A stretch of 64,000 bases of DNA, taken from NCBI GenBank assembly GCA_019459285.1, contig JAIBEL010000029.1:124001-188000 (forward strand), given 5' to 3'. The notes below the pieces were generated by a model, which was not told where the DNA came from, made no database searches, and saw nothing but the letters and a program-made list of their open reading frames with translations. Shown here piece by piece: positions 32,004 to 43,469 of the stretch. Every line of letters begins with the position of its first letter. The stretch's first letter is position 1. Position numbers and translations under genes: made by a program. Source of the DNA: Rhizobium sp. (GTDB taxonomy: Bacteria; Pseudomonadota; Gammaproteobacteria; Burkholderiales; Thiobacillaceae).

Positions 32004-32934
32004 TGTTACTCATATCGAGCTGCGCCACCTGCGGCTGCTGCAGGCCGTAACGGAAGCAGGCGGGCTGACTGCCGCGGCCGAACGCCTGCACCTTACGCAG
32101 TCGGCGGTGTCGCATCAGCTGAAGGCGCTGGAAGACGCGCTGGGACTGCCACTGATCGAACGCGCCACGCGTCCGCTTGGCCTCACCGCCGCCGGGCGCC
32201 GGCTGTTGACGCTGGCGCATGCGGCACTGCCGCAGGTGGATGCGGCGCTGCGCGACCTGGCCAAGCTGAAAGACGGCGACGCCGGCGAATTGCGCATCGC
32301 TGTGGAGTGCCACACCTGTTACGACTGGCTGATGCCCGCCATGGATAGCTACCGCGACGTCTGGCCCGGGGTGGAACTTGACCTGCTGGGCGGTTTCCAG
32401 GCCGACCCCGTGGGCCTGCTGCTGGACGGGCGCGCCGATCTCGTCATCACGTCGGAAACCGTGCCGCGCGCAGGCGTCGCGTATGCGCCGCTATTCGGCT
32501 TCGAGATGCTGGCGCTGCTGCCGCCGGATCATCCGCTCGCCGCGAAGAAATGGCTGCTGCCGGCCGACTTTGCCGGCCACACCCTGATCACCTATCCGGT
32601 GCCGGAAGACCGCCTCGACCTGATCCGCCGCGTGCTCGCGCCGGCCGGAATCAAACCGGCGCGGCGCGAAGCGCAATTGACGGTGGCCATCCTGCAGCTC
32701 GTCGCCAGCCGCCGCGGACTCGCCGCATTGCCGGCGTGGGCGGTCGCGCCCTATCTCGAACGCGGCTACATCGCCGCACGCCGCATCGGCAAGCACGGCC
32801 TGTGGGCCGAACTGCACGTCGCGGTGCGCGAGGCCGATACGGCGCGCGCTTACGTCGCCGACTTCATCGAAACCGTGAAACGCGACAGCTTTGCCCGACT
32901 GCCTGGCATCCGCCCGGCTATCATCGCACCATGA
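31999..32934 (+). CDS. metR: LysR-family regulator MetR
   Basis: A 311-residue LysR regulator with an N-terminal winged helix (about 5-65, LTAAAERLHLTQSAVSHQLK) and a two-lobed effector domain. It matches MetR, which senses homocysteine and activates metE. Divergent from metE across about 80 bp. Its stop overlaps the start of the ModE-like gene (ATGA), an odd link between methionine and molybdate regulation. Confidence 0.92.
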   Translation: MNVTHIELRHLRLLQAVTEAGGLTAAAERLHLTQSAVSHQLKALEDALGLPLIERATRPLGLTAAGRRLLTLAHAALPQVDAALRDLAKLKDGDAGELRIAVECHTCYDWLMPAMDSYRDVWPGVELDLLGGFQADPVGLLLDGRADLVITSETVPRAGVAYAPLFGFEMLALLPPDHPLAAKKWLLPADFAGHTLITYPVPEDRLDLIRRVLAPAGIKPARREAQLTVAILQLVASRRGLAALPAWAVAPYLERGYIAARRIGKHGLWAELHVAVREADTARAYVADFIETVKRDSFARLPGIRPAIIAP

Positions 32935-33278
32935 CACCCCGCCTCACCTTTCGTCTCATCCTCGGCGACGACATCGCGCTCGGACCCGGCAAAGTCGAGC
33001 TGCTCGAAGCCATCCGCGAAACCGGTTCCATCGCCGCGGCCGGCCGCACCATGGGCATGAGCTACAAACGCGCCTGGCATCTGGTTGACACGATGAACCG
33101 CTGTTTCGCCCATCCGCTCGTCGAAGCCAGCAAGGGCGGCGCGCACGGAGGGGGAGCGCAGCTCACGCCGCTGGCCGATGAAGTGATCGCCCTGTACCGC
33201 CATCTGGAAACCCGCGCCCGCAAGGCCACCGAGGCGGACATGGCCAAACTCGCCCGGCATCTGCGGACGGACAACTAA
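32931..33278 (+). CDS. stand-alone ModE N-terminal DNA-binding domain
   Basis: A 115-residue protein with only the LysR-like winged helix of ModE (about 15-80: GKVELLEAIRETGSIAAAGR, MSYKRAWHLVDTMN). The molybdate-binding MOP/TOBE domains are missing, so it cannot sense molybdate by the E. coli mechanism. It may act as a constitutive binder, or with another sensor. It is translationally coupled to metR and lies upstream of the mod genes, whose promoter has a ModE-type box. Confidence 0.9.
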   Translation: MTPRLTFRLILGDDIALGPGKVELLEAIRETGSIAAAGRTMGMSYKRAWHLVDTMNRCFAHPLVEASKGGAHGGGAQLTPLADEVIALYRHLETRARKATEADMAKLARHLRTDN

Positions 33279-33292
33279 GTCGGCGCACGCCC

Positions 33293-33547
33293 ATGCTGAC
33301 ACTCGACAAACTCAATATCTATCGACGCTTCGATGGCGACCTGGACGGCTGGGCACGAACTGCGAACGGCCACGACGCCTCGGGCATCACGGACGCCGAC
33401 TGGCACCTGATCGAAGACCTGCGACAAGCGCTTGCCCTGATCGCCGCAGGGCAGGCGTCGCGGACGTTCGCGGCCTCGTTCGAATCGCGCCTCCGCGACG
33501 CGACTGCAGACGAAGCCACGCGACAGGCGCTGCGCGCGTTGCGATAA
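33293..33547 (+). CDS. small hypothetical protein in the mod region (84 aa)
   Basis: An 84-residue soluble protein, Ala/Asp/Arg-rich, helical in the second half (EDLRQALALIAAG and beyond), 14 bp after the ModE-like gene and 88 bp before modA. I know no family. Its position suggests a role in molybdate homeostasis, or it may be a general small protein carried in the operon. The spacing and codon pattern look genuine. Confidence 0.65.
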   Translation: MLTLDKLNIYRRFDGDLDGWARTANGHDASGITDADWHLIEDLRQALALIAAGQASRTFAASFESRLRDATADEATRQALRALR

Positions 33548-33581
33548 CCTGCCCGGAGGTGCATCGCTTGTTCTCTCCCTA

Positions 33582-33609
33582 TTCGATATGACATACTGGA
33601 TATATCGAA
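33582..33609. promoter_or_regulatory. ModE-type box upstream of modA
   Basis: TTCGATAT and ATATCGAA are exact inverted copies separated by 12 bp, resembling the two halves of the E. coli ModE site. The site ends 26 bp before the modA start. It would control modABC separately from the upstream metR-modE unit. Confidence 0.75.
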
Positions 33610-33635
33610 ACGTGCAGCTTACCCAGGGGACCTTC

Positions 33636-34388
33636 ATGACACGCGTATTCAAGCAACTGGCATCCATCCTTGTGCTGTCCGCATCCGCCAGCCTGCCCGC
33701 CGCAGCTGACACGGCGCATATCGCCGTTGCCGCCAACTTCGCCGCGCCGATGAAGGTGCTGGCCGCACGGTTCGAAGAGGCAACCGGCCACACGCTCACC
33801 CTGTCGTCCGGTTCGACCGGCAAGTTCTACGCACAAATCAAGAACGGCGCCCCGTTCGACGTGTTGCTGGCCGCCGACGACGACACGCCGGCCCGGCTGC
33901 AACGCGAAGGCGATGCCGTCGCCACCCGCAACTACGCCATCGGCAAGCTTGCCCTGTGGAGCGCCAACGCCAATCTGATCGACGGCACCGATGCCGTGCT
34001 GAAGCAGAACCGTTTCGGCAAGCTTGCCGTCGCCAACCCGAAGCTGGCGCCTTATGGTGCGGCCGCCAAGGAAACCCTGACCAAGCTCGGACTCCTCGAT
34101 GCGGTCGCGAGCAAATTCGTGGTAGGCGAGAACATCGGCCAAACCTATCAGTTTGCCGCCAGCGGCAATGCCGACCTCGGCTTCGTCGCCCTGTCCCAGA
34201 TCATGCAGGACGGCAAGCTGACCCAGGGCTCGATGTGGCTCGTACCCAGCCAGTTGTATTCGCCTATCCGCCAGGATGCCGCCCTGCTGAAGCACGGCGC
34301 CGGCAATGCGGCTGCGCGCGCGCTGCTTGATTTCCTGGGAACGCCGGGCGCGCAGGCTATCATCCGCAGCTATGGCTACGACCTGTAA
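33636..34388 (+). CDS. modA: molybdate ABC transporter substrate-binding protein
   Basis: A 250-residue periplasmic binding protein with a signal peptide (about 1-24, ending in PAAA) and the ModA signatures AVAANFAAPM, SSGSTGKFYAQI and FDVLLAADDD. It binds molybdate or tungstate and delivers it to ModBC. The start ATG 33636 has AGGGGA upstream; the open frame extends 16 codons further, into the ModE box. First gene of modABC, 3 bp before modB. Confidence 0.96.
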   Translation: MTRVFKQLASILVLSASASLPAAADTAHIAVAANFAAPMKVLAARFEEATGHTLTLSSGSTGKFYAQIKNGAPFDVLLAADDDTPARLQREGDAVATRNYAIGKLALWSANANLIDGTDAVLKQNRFGKLAVANPKLAPYGAAAKETLTKLGLLDAVASKFVVGENIGQTYQFAASGNADLGFVALSQIMQDGKLTQGSMWLVPSQLYSPIRQDAALLKHGAGNAAARALLDFLGTPGAQAIIRSYGYDL

Positions 34389-34391
34389 TCC

Positions 34392-35071
<680 letters not shown>

Positions 35072-35075
<4 letters not shown>

Positions 35076-36136
35076 GCCGGATCGAAGGACGGTTCCGCGC
35101 CACGCTCGGCGAGTTTTCGCTCGATGCGGATTTCAGCGTGCCGTCGCACGGTGTCACCGCCCTGTTCGGCCAGTCCGGTTCGGGCAAGACGACGCTGCTA
35201 CGGCTGATCGCCGGGCTCGCGCGTGCGCCAGGACGCCTCGTCGTCGACGGCGAGGTCTGGCAGGACGAGTCGGTCTTCGTTCCCACCCACCGCCGCGCGC
35301 TCGGCTATGTCTTCCAGGAGGCCAGCCTGTTTCCGCACCTGTCGGTACGCGCCAACCTGGAATACGGCTGGAAGCGCGTGCCGCCCGCGGAACGCACCAT
35401 CCAGTGGGATGAAGTGGTCGACTGGCTGGAACTGGCGCCACTGATCGCGTTGCGGCCGCATCAACTGTCGGGCGGCCAGCGCCAGCGCGTGGCGATCGGC
35501 CGCGCGCTGCTGTCGTGCCCCCGACTGTTGCTGATGGACGAACCGATGGCCGCGCTCGACACAGGCGCACGCGCCGACATCCTGCCGTACCTGGAACGGC
35601 TGCATCACGCACTCGAACTGCCCCTGCTCTACGTCAGTCACGCGCTCGACGAAGTCACGCGCCTGGCCGACCACCTGCTGCTGATCGAGGCCGGCCACCT
35701 CGTCTACCAGGGGCCTCTGACGGAAGGCCTGACCCGGCTCGATCTACCCTTGGCGCACCGCGACATCGCCGCCACCCTCGTCGAGGCCACCGTGATCGCG
35801 CACGACCGGGCGCTCCAGCTCACCCACGTCGCCCGCGGTCCCGTCGTGCTGGAATTGCCTGGCCTGCACGGTTCGCCCGGCGCGCCGCTCAGGGTGCGCG
35901 TCGCTGCACGCGACGTCAGCCTGACGCTGTCCATGCCGCAGCAGACCAGCATCCTGAACCTGCTGCCGGCCCGGGTCATCGAGCTGGCCGACGATGCGCC
36001 CGGACAGGTATTGGTGCGGCTGGCGCTGGACGACACAGTACTGCTCGCGCGTATCACCCGGAAATCGGCACTGCTGCTGGGACTTCAGCCTGGCACACCG
36101 GTGGTGGCCCAGGTGAAAAGCGTGGCCGTGGCCTGA
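35072..36136 (+). CDS. modC: molybdate ABC transporter ATP-binding protein
   Basis: A 354-residue ABC ATPase with Walker [10 protein letters not shown], signature [15 protein letters not shown], Walker B LLLMDEP and the H-loop (VSHALDE). The C-terminal ~70 residues (about 285-354) form the MOP/TOBE molybdate-binding domain, which can give feedback inhibition. That matters here because the local ModE lacks such a domain. ATG 35072 overlaps the modB stop. Confidence 0.96.
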
Positions 36137-36150
36137 GGTAACGGCAGAAC

Positions 36151-36513
36151 CTACAGTTCGGAAAACAGGTACGCCAGCAGCGCGAAACCGAGCAGCACGA
36201 CCGACAGGTTCATCGCGATCCCGCCCCAGGTGCAATAGCGCTCGGGAATTTCGATCGGCTTCAGGGTGCGCAGCACGCGTCTGAACTGCACGATGGAAAA
36301 ACCGATCACGACCAACGCCAAACAGATGAAGGCAATGCCGATCCAGAACGACAGGTCCCGTCCCACATGGCCGGTCTGACGCAGCACATGCAGAAACAGA
36401 CCGAAGCGTTCGAGCACGAAGCCGAAGGCCATCAGGGTCAGGCCAGTGCGGTTCCACGCCATCAGCGTGCGTTCGGCGGCGAAAAAGACGCGCGGGTCGT
36501 TGAGATCGGACAT
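36151..36513 (-). CDS. DUF202/YidH-family membrane protein
   Basis: A 120-residue inner-membrane protein with three hydrophobic segments (about 22-45, 55-78, 96-117) and the DUF202 opening FAAERTLMAWNRTGLTLMAFG. Function is unknown in the family. It starts 2 bp beyond the oxyR stop on the same strand, so it is probably cotranscribed with oxyR and may belong to its regulon. Confidence 0.88.
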   Translation of the reverse strand: MSDLNDPRVFFAAERTLMAWNRTGLTLMAFGFVLERFGLFLHVLRQTGHVGRDLSFWIGIAFICLALVVIGFSIVQFRRVLRTLKPIEIPERYCTWGGIAMNLSVVLLGFALLAYLFSEL

Positions 36514-36515
36514 GC

Positions 36516-37421
36516 TCAGACAGGCTCCACTTCAGTGGGTAAAGTCGCTTTCAGCGTCGCAGCGAGGCGTTCGAATGTCTCGGGAAACGGCGCACGCTTG
36601 CGCCACACCAGGCCGATGGTGCGGCCGGGCGCGGGTTTCTTGAACGGACGTATTTCGACCGCCTTTTTATTGACACGCGGCGCAGCATCCACCGACAACG
36701 CCGGCAGCAGCGTCAATCCCAGCCCCATGGCCACCATCTGGCGCAGGGTTTCCAGGCTGGTCGCGCGCACCTCCTCGCGCCCGCGCGAGCCGGTGCCGCA
36801 GACGTCGAGCGCCTGGTCACGCAGGCAATGGCCCTCGTCGAGCAACAGCAGCTTCTCCTTCATGATGTCCGACACCTTCAGTACATCCTGCTTGGCGAGC
36901 GCGTGGCCAGCAGGCAGCGCGGCGAAAAACGGTTCGTAGAACAGCGGCTCGACACGCAGGCTGTCGTCGGTCACAGGCAGCGCCAGCAGACCCGCATCCA
37001 GCCTGCCGTCAACCAGATGCTCCAGGATCTGCGGTGTCATCTCCTCGCGCAGCAAGAGGCGCAGCCCCGGATGCTTCCTGTGAACCAGGGTCAGCGCGTG
37101 CGGCAGGTAATACGGTCCCAAGGTAGGAATGACACCCAGATGAAGCGTGCGCGACATCGGATCCTGCGCGTGCTTGGCGAGTTCGCGGATACGTTCGGAT
37201 TCTTCGACGATATTGCGCGCAGCCGCAAGAATCTCCCGGCCGATAGGGGTAGGCGTGACACGCTTCAGACTGCGGTCGAACAAGGTCACACCGAGGAAAT
37301 CCTCCAGCTTCTTGATCTGCGTCGACAACGTCGACTGGGTAATGAAGCAGGCTTCGGCGGCGCGGCCGAAGTGCCCGTGATCGGCCAGGGCCACCAGGTA
37401 TTTCAGCTCTTGAAGGGTCAT
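36516..37421 (-). CDS. oxyR: LysR-family hydrogen peroxide sensor OxyR
   Basis: A 301-residue LysR regulator with an N-terminal winged helix and the redox Cys pair in DEGHCLRDQALDVC. Counting gives Cys199 and Cys208, the same numbers as E. coli OxyR. Peroxide forms the disulfide and activates catalase and other defence genes; the katG promoter at 39632 has a matching half-site. Upstream (37422-37557) holds its promoter region and nothing else obvious. Confidence 0.95.
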   Translation of the reverse strand: MTLQELKYLVALADHGHFGRAAEACFITQSTLSTQIKKLEDFLGVTLFDRSLKRVTPTPIGREILAAARNIVEESERIRELAKHAQDPMSRTLHLGVIPTLGPYYLPHALTLVHRKHPGLRLLLREEMTPQILEHLVDGRLDAGLLALPVTDDSLRVEPLFYEPFFAALPAGHALAKQDVLKVSDIMKEKLLLLDEGHCLRDQALDVCGTGSRGREEVRATSLETLRQMVAMGLGLTLLPALSVDAAPRVNKKAVEIRPFKKPAPGRTIGLVWRKRAPFPETFERLAATLKATLPTEVEPV

Positions 37422-37557
37422 GGAGGTTTTGCGTTTCAGTCGGCTATCCCGAAAGCCGTATTAGACAACGGAAGCGACCACGCATGAAGCCTCCAAATCC
37501 CGTTGTGCCTTACCCGCAAAAACGCCGATCCCCAATGCGCCATCCAGCCGCGACCGT

Positions 37558-39282
37558 TCAGCGCATTTTCTCGCGCAAGGTTTCCTCTTCGATCAGGCGG
37601 CGGTTAGGCCCGAGCAGGTCGCGCAGCGACAAGGTACCGATGAGATGCATGCTGGCCAGATCCTTTACCACAGGCAGGCATCCCGTTTCGAGCTGGGCCA
37701 TGCGCCCTGCGGCTGTGCGTGCGGTCGCCCCCGGCAGAAGCACGTGTTCGGGCTGCAACGGAATGAGCACATCCATGCAGCGGGCCGGTGAGCATGCATG
37801 TTTGCGCAGCGTCGGATAATCGAGCATTCCCAGTACACGCCCTTCGCCGATCACGGGATAGGTCCGATGCGGGTCATGATCGCCGCAATAACGCGACCAG
37901 GCATCCGCCACTTTCATCGCACCGTCGAGCGCTATGACGTCGGGGTTCATCAGATCGCTCACGTGCTGGCGCTCCAGCGGATCGACACCATATTCGCGGA
38001 AGATGTGCAGGCCACGACGCGCGATCTTCTCGGTCATGATGGAGCGCTTCATCGTCAGCGTGGTCAGGCCATAGGCCACGGCAGTCGTCAGCATCAAGGG
38101 CAGCAATGCCTCGCTGTCGTGCGTCAGACCGAAGGCGAAAACAATCGCGGTGAGCGGCGCGCCAAGCGTGCTGCCCAGCACACCCGCCATGCACACGAGC
38201 GCCCACAGGCTGGGAGAACCACCCGGCAGATAGGGGGCCAACAAGGTGCCCAGGCCGGCTCCCAGCATCAGCAATGGCGCGAGCACGCCTCCCGAAGTCC
38301 CCGAACCGAGTGCAACGACCCAGATGATCGCCTTCACCGTCAGCAGCGCGATCGCGGCTGCGACAAGCAGATGGCCATTGAGCAGGTCGCCTATGACGTC
38401 GTAGCCCATGCCCAATGCACGAGGTTCGAGATAGCCTCCGACCCCTACAATCAGACCTCCGATAGCTGGCCACCACATCCAGTGCAGCGGAAGCTTGTGG
38501 AAACCGTCCTCGATCCTGTAGAGCGCCAACGTCAACAGCGCAGCCAATACGCCGCACAACAAACCCGCGGCAACGCATGAGGCAAACGCAATCGTGGAAA
38601 CCGGGTCAGTATGCAAGGGGAAAAGCGGACCCGGCTCGAACACGAAGTTACGCAGAAAGCCGGCCACGGCACAGGCAAGCGCCACGGGCAACAAGCTGCG
38701 TGGGCGCAGCTCGAACAGCAACAACTCGACGGCCAGAAGCAGCGCCGCGACAGGCGTGGCGAAGATTGCCGTCATTCCGGCGCATGCGCCCGCGACCAGC
38801 AAGGTTTTACGCTCGGCAGCAGTAAGATGCAGGTACTGCGCAACCAGCGAGCCCAACGAGCCGCCTGTCATGATGATAGGGCCTTCGGCGCCGAACGGAC
38901 CACCGCTGCCGATGACGATGCCCGACGAAAGCGGTTTGAGTACCGCCACTCTCGCCGACATCTGGCTCTTGCCGAACAGGATGGTCTCCATGGCTTCGGG
39001 AATGCCATGGCCCCGGATCTTTTCGCTGCCGTAACGCGCCATGAATCCCACCAGCAGCCCCCCTATCGCCGGCACCAGAATGACGCCCATTCCCAGCGTA
39101 TGCTGCGCCGGCGAGATGTCGGCCCACGATAGGCGCTGGTAAAAAAACAGATTGGTAAAGAAGTGGATCAACGCGAGCAGTGCAGCGGCCGCAAACGTAC
39201 TGGCAACGCCTATCAACAAGGCAACGCCGGACACCATCACGAGCCGGCGGTCGACTGAATAATCCCGCTTGGCATACATCAC
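37558..39282 (-). CDS. ClC-family chloride channel/antiporter with CBS domains
   Basis: A 574-residue membrane protein with the ClC selectivity motifs GSGGPFGAEGP (the external gating Glu is kept) and GSGTSGGVLAP near 330. Two CBS-like domains follow at about 440-560. A Glu-rich VELLLFELRP segment stands where the internal proton Glu of exchangers lies, so Cl-/H+ exchange is possible. CBS domains suggest regulation by nucleotides. Located between oxyR and katG; a link to peroxide stress is only positional. Confidence 0.92.
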   Translation of the reverse strand: MMYAKRDYSVDRRLVMVSGVALLIGVASTFAAAALLALIHFFTNLFFYQRLSWADISPAQHTLGMGVILVPAIGGLLVGFMARYGSEKIRGHGIPEAMETILFGKSQMSARVAVLKPLSSGIVIGSGGPFGAEGPIIMTGGSLGSLVAQYLHLTAAERKTLLVAGACAGMTAIFATPVAALLLAVELLLFELRPRSLLPVALACAVAGFLRNFVFEPGPLFPLHTDPVSTIAFASCVAAGLLCGVLAALLTLALYRIEDGFHKLPLHWMWWPAIGGLIVGVGGYLEPRALGMGYDVIGDLLNGHLLVAAAIALLTVKAIIWVVALGSGTSGGVLAPLLMLGAGLGTLLAPYLPGGSPSLWALVCMAGVLGSTLGAPLTAIVFAFGLTHDSEALLPLMLTTAVAYGLTTLTMKRSIMTEKIARRGLHIFREYGVDPLERQHVSDLMNPDVIALDGAMKVADAWSRYCGDHDPHRTYPVIGEGRVLGMLDYPTLRKHACSPARCMDVLIPLQPEHVLLPGATARTAAGRMAQLETGCLPVVKDLASMHLIGTLSLRDLLGPNRRLIEEETLREKMR

Positions 39283-39432
39283 ATGATTTTCCTGGATTTC
39301 ATTGGCATCTGTCCTGAAGACGTCGATTGATTCGCATGGATGAAGTCCTGCGTCAAACCCGGCACGAACTCGGTTGTCCGCATGTCACCGCAGGCCTGCC
39401 AGGCTGGAGCAGCCCAACAATTCGAACGTCCC

Positions 39433-39457
39433 GAATATATCACAACGCGATATATCC
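39433..39457. promoter_or_regulatory. AT-rich dyad upstream of the ClC gene
   Basis: GAATATATC and GATATATCC are inverted copies with one mismatch, seven bases apart, about 150 bp upstream of the ClC gene and 265 bp before katG. It superficially resembles the ModE-type site at 33582. Regulator unknown. Confidence 0.35.
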
Positions 39458-39631
39458 AGCGGACGCCCGGAACTGTTGCCGACGGGCCGGCCCTCGGCAT
39501 GAACGGGCGTACAAAACGTATGCAGGGCCGGATGAAGCACGGACCCATCCACCCCCTCTCGGAATCAGCGATAGAAGTCCTCTCAAACCAACGACGTGGG
39601 CCCTGCCATGACGTTCGCTTTTATCAATGGA

Positions 39632-39646
39632 ATAATTTCAAACTAT
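39632..39646. promoter_or_regulatory. OxyR-like half-site before katG
   Basis: ATAATTTCAAACTAT fits the OxyR core ATAGNTNNNANCTAT with one mismatch, inside a 19-bp near-perfect dyad (39630-39648). It is 77 bp upstream of the katG start. The second OxyR half expected 7 bp further is poorly conserved. Confidence 0.55.
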
Positions 39647-39713
39647 TCATAAGACAAATATCCATTCGTGGCTTTAAATGCAGACACTCCGCAGTGGAGC
39701 CGAATATCGATAG

Positions 39714-41894
<2,181 letters not shown>

Positions 41895-41951
41895 TGTGCT
41901 GGAAGAACGCGGTTGCCTGGTCGCCAACCCGGCAAGGCCCGCAAGCAGGAC

Positions 41952-41973
41952 GCCCGCCCCACGCGGGGCGGGC
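41952..41973 (+). terminator. GC hairpin after katG
   Basis: GCCCGCCCC and GGGGCGGGC pair around ACGC, 58 nt past the katG stop. No T tract follows. It may stop transcription with rho or protect the 3' end. Confidence 0.5.
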
Positions 41974-42010
41974 ACGCGAATTGAATCTGGGATTTTGAAG
42001 AGGCCCAAAA

Positions 42011-42316
42011 ATGAAAGCCATCCTGATCAACCCGGAAAACCGGTCCGTCAAAGCCATCGATATCCGTGACCGCGACGACATCGTCAAACTGATCGGTTTC
42101 GACACACTCGAATCCGATACCGTCGGGACGGAAGGCGATCGCCTGTATTTCGATGAAGCGTGTTTCCTGCGCGGCGGCGCCGGCCGCTTCCAGATCGACA
42201 CCGTCATCCCGGTCTCGGGCAAGGCCGTGATCGCGGGCACGGCCAGCGATGGTGCCACGCTGCGCGATGCCGCGACGGACATCGGGACGCTGCACAGCCG
42301 CATCAAATACATGTAG
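42011..42316 (+). CDS. hypothetical protein (101 aa), DUF3846-like
   Basis: A 101-residue soluble protein opening MKAILINPENRSVKAIDI, with an acidic strand-turn centre (LESDTVGTEGDRLYFDEA) and a second half of beta segments (FQIDTVIPVSGKAVIAG). The opening and size recall DUF3846-type small proteins, but I am not certain. AGAGG lies upstream of the ATG. First of several small genes before the acetyltransferase. Confidence 0.6.
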   Translation: MKAILINPENRSVKAIDIRDRDDIVKLIGFDTLESDTVGTEGDRLYFDEACFLRGGAGRFQIDTVIPVSGKAVIAGTASDGATLRDAATDIGTLHSRIKYM

Positions 42317-42335
42317 ACAGATGGAGGACACAACC

Positions 42336-42422
42336 ATGCTGAAGAACTGGCAAAACGATCTATTCACGGCCTTGGCCATGCTGGGCGCCGGCATCGAGGG
42401 CGTCGGCCTGGAGATGACATGA
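42336..42422 (+). CDS. 28-aa ORF coupled to the acetyltransferase
   Basis: ATG 42336 has GGAGGA eight bases upstream, the best site nearby. The product is 28 residues, weakly hydrophobic in the middle (LFTALAMLGAGIEG). Its stop overlaps the ATG of the acetyltransferase (ATGA), so it may be a leader that couples translation, or the truncated head of a lost gene. No family. Confidence 0.4.
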   Translation: MLKNWQNDLFTALAMLGAGIEGVGLEMT

Positions 42423-42961
42423 CACGGCCTGCCGTATTCATGCGTGCACCCGCAACCACGGCCAGGCTCCGGCTGGCGCATGCGGACGATCTTGCCGCGC
42501 TCAATGGCGTCATCGAGCGCGCGATCATGACCTGGCGGCTGCCCGAACGGGTCAAGCGACTGAGCCTGCCGAGCTACCGCTATCACCCGCACGACCTGGA
42601 CCATCTGCACCTCGTGGTGGCGGAGAATGCCGATCGCGTTGTCATCGGCGTCGCCGCCTGGGATACGGCCCATCCGCGCGATCTTCGGACCGGGCAGCAC
42701 GCACTGCTATTGCACGGGCTCTACGTCGATCCTGCCTATCAACGCCGTGGCGTCGGCGCACGGCTGCTCGAAGCGGTGGAGACCGCCGCGCAAGCACAGG
42801 GGTTCGATGGCGTACTGGCCAAAGCCCAGGCCGATGCCGTCGCATTTTTCGAAGCAAGCGGGTGGCAACGGCTGCCGATCGAGGATCCGAAGCGGGACTA
42901 TCCGCATCGTTTCTGGTGGTTCGCCCATTCCAGGACTCGGCCTGCCGTCACAGGCCATTGA
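42419..42961 (+). CDS. GNAT-family N-acetyltransferase
   Basis: A 180-residue acetyltransferase with strand beta-4 LHGLYVDPAYQ and the acetyl-CoA pyrophosphate loop QRRGVGARLLEAVE near 113-126. Typical one-domain length. Acceptor unknown. Its start overlaps the 28-aa ORF. A 29-bp piece of its own sequence (42794-42822) recurs inverted at 43271-43299. Confidence 0.85.
   Translation: MTRPAVFMRAPATTARLRLAHADDLAALNGVIERAIMTWRLPERVKRLSLPSYRYHPHDLDHLHLVVAENADRVVIGVAAWDTAHPRDLRTGQHALLLHGLYVDPAYQRRGVGARLLEAVETAAQAQGFDGVLAKAQADAVAFFEASGWQRLPIEDPKRDYPHRFWWFAHSRTRPAVTGH
42794..42822 (+). repeat. 29-bp inverted repeat, copy 1 (inside the GNAT gene)
   Basis: A perfect 29-bp match, beginning GCACAGGGGTTC, to the reverse complement of 43271-43299. 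Weaker homology extends about 10-15 bp on both sides. This copy encodes part of the second half of the acetyltransferase. Confidence 0.85.
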
Positions 42962-43102
42962 TGTCACCTATCAAGAATATAGTTTTTTTGCGTTTCCAGA
43001 ATAGGATGGGGTGCGGTCAAATGAATGCCCGACCATCGTTGTCGGGACAAACCAAGCAGTCTCTGGCACAGCTTCTATGCTGACACATCGAGGAGAGCGA
43101 TC

Positions 43103-43207
43103 ATGGCATTAAGTTTGTACAGCATTTACTGGAACTGGCGGCGCGAAGTGGCAGCCGAGCGGATTGCTGCGCAATACGGCGAGGACGTGCCGCTCGGCAT
43201 CGGTTAA
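43103..43207 (+). CDS. 34-aa ORF with strong ribosome binding site
   Basis: AGGAG stands 7 nt before ATG 43103. The product starts with a short amphipathic, aromatic stretch (MALSLYSIYWNWRREV) and continues as a charged helix. It could be a small membrane-associated peptide. An upstream in-frame ATG at 43025 has no ribosome binding site. It is followed at once by scrambled DNA, so it could also be the head of a truncated gene. Confidence 0.45.
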   Translation: MALSLYSIYWNWRREVAAERIAAQYGEDVPLGIG

Positions 43208-43270
43208 CCGGACTGGCCCATGGATCTTGCGCAACCTGAACAGACCGCGACCTCGCACTCGACCTGGACC

Positions 43271-43299
43271 TTGGCCAGTACGCCATCGAACCCCTGTGC
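43271..43299 (-). repeat. 29-bp inverted repeat, copy 2
   Basis: The reverse complement is identical to 42794-42822 in the GNAT gene. The minus-strand frame reads QAQGFDGVLAK as in the acetyltransferase, then diverges and stops. It is thus a fragment of a second, inverted acetyltransferase copy, not a chance match. Confidence 0.85.
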
Positions 43300-43317
43300 C
43301 TGCGCGTCGGCCTCCCG

Positions 43318-43440
43318 CTCACCAGTGCCATCGCCATCCAGGACATCCCCAAGGGACTGGCCGTCGCCATGGCCCTGAAGGTCGCCGGCCTGATGGCAGG
43401 ATGTGCGGTGATGCTGGTGGTGGATACCGCACTGGGATAA
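43318..43440 (+). pseudogene. remnant of a ZIP-family metal transporter
   Basis: The plus strand translates to 40 residues and a stop. IAIQDIPKGLAVAMAL corresponds to the metal-binding helix (HNIPEGLAV) of ZIP transporters, though the His is Gln and the Glu Lys. It is joined directly to GLMAGCAVMLVVDTALG, the C-terminal helix. The middle part is deleted and there is no start. Both metal ligands are lost, so it is dead even as a fragment. Confidence 0.75.
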
Positions 43441-43469
43441 TTTTTCAATCCATTTTCAAGGAGGCGACC

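Larger units (their letters stand above)
43208..43469. other. mosaic of gene fragments
   Basis: 262 bp with no intact gene. 43250-43310 is the inverted GNAT fragment and 43318-43440 is a ZIP-transporter remnant. The last 29 bp hold the ribosome binding site (GGAGG) of the ferritin-like gene. Confidence 0.7.

Noticed and set aside
42958-42974. TTGAT-N7-ATCAA as an FNR site
   Set aside because: The arms match but the spacing is 7 instead of 4, and it overlaps the end of the acetyltransferase gene.
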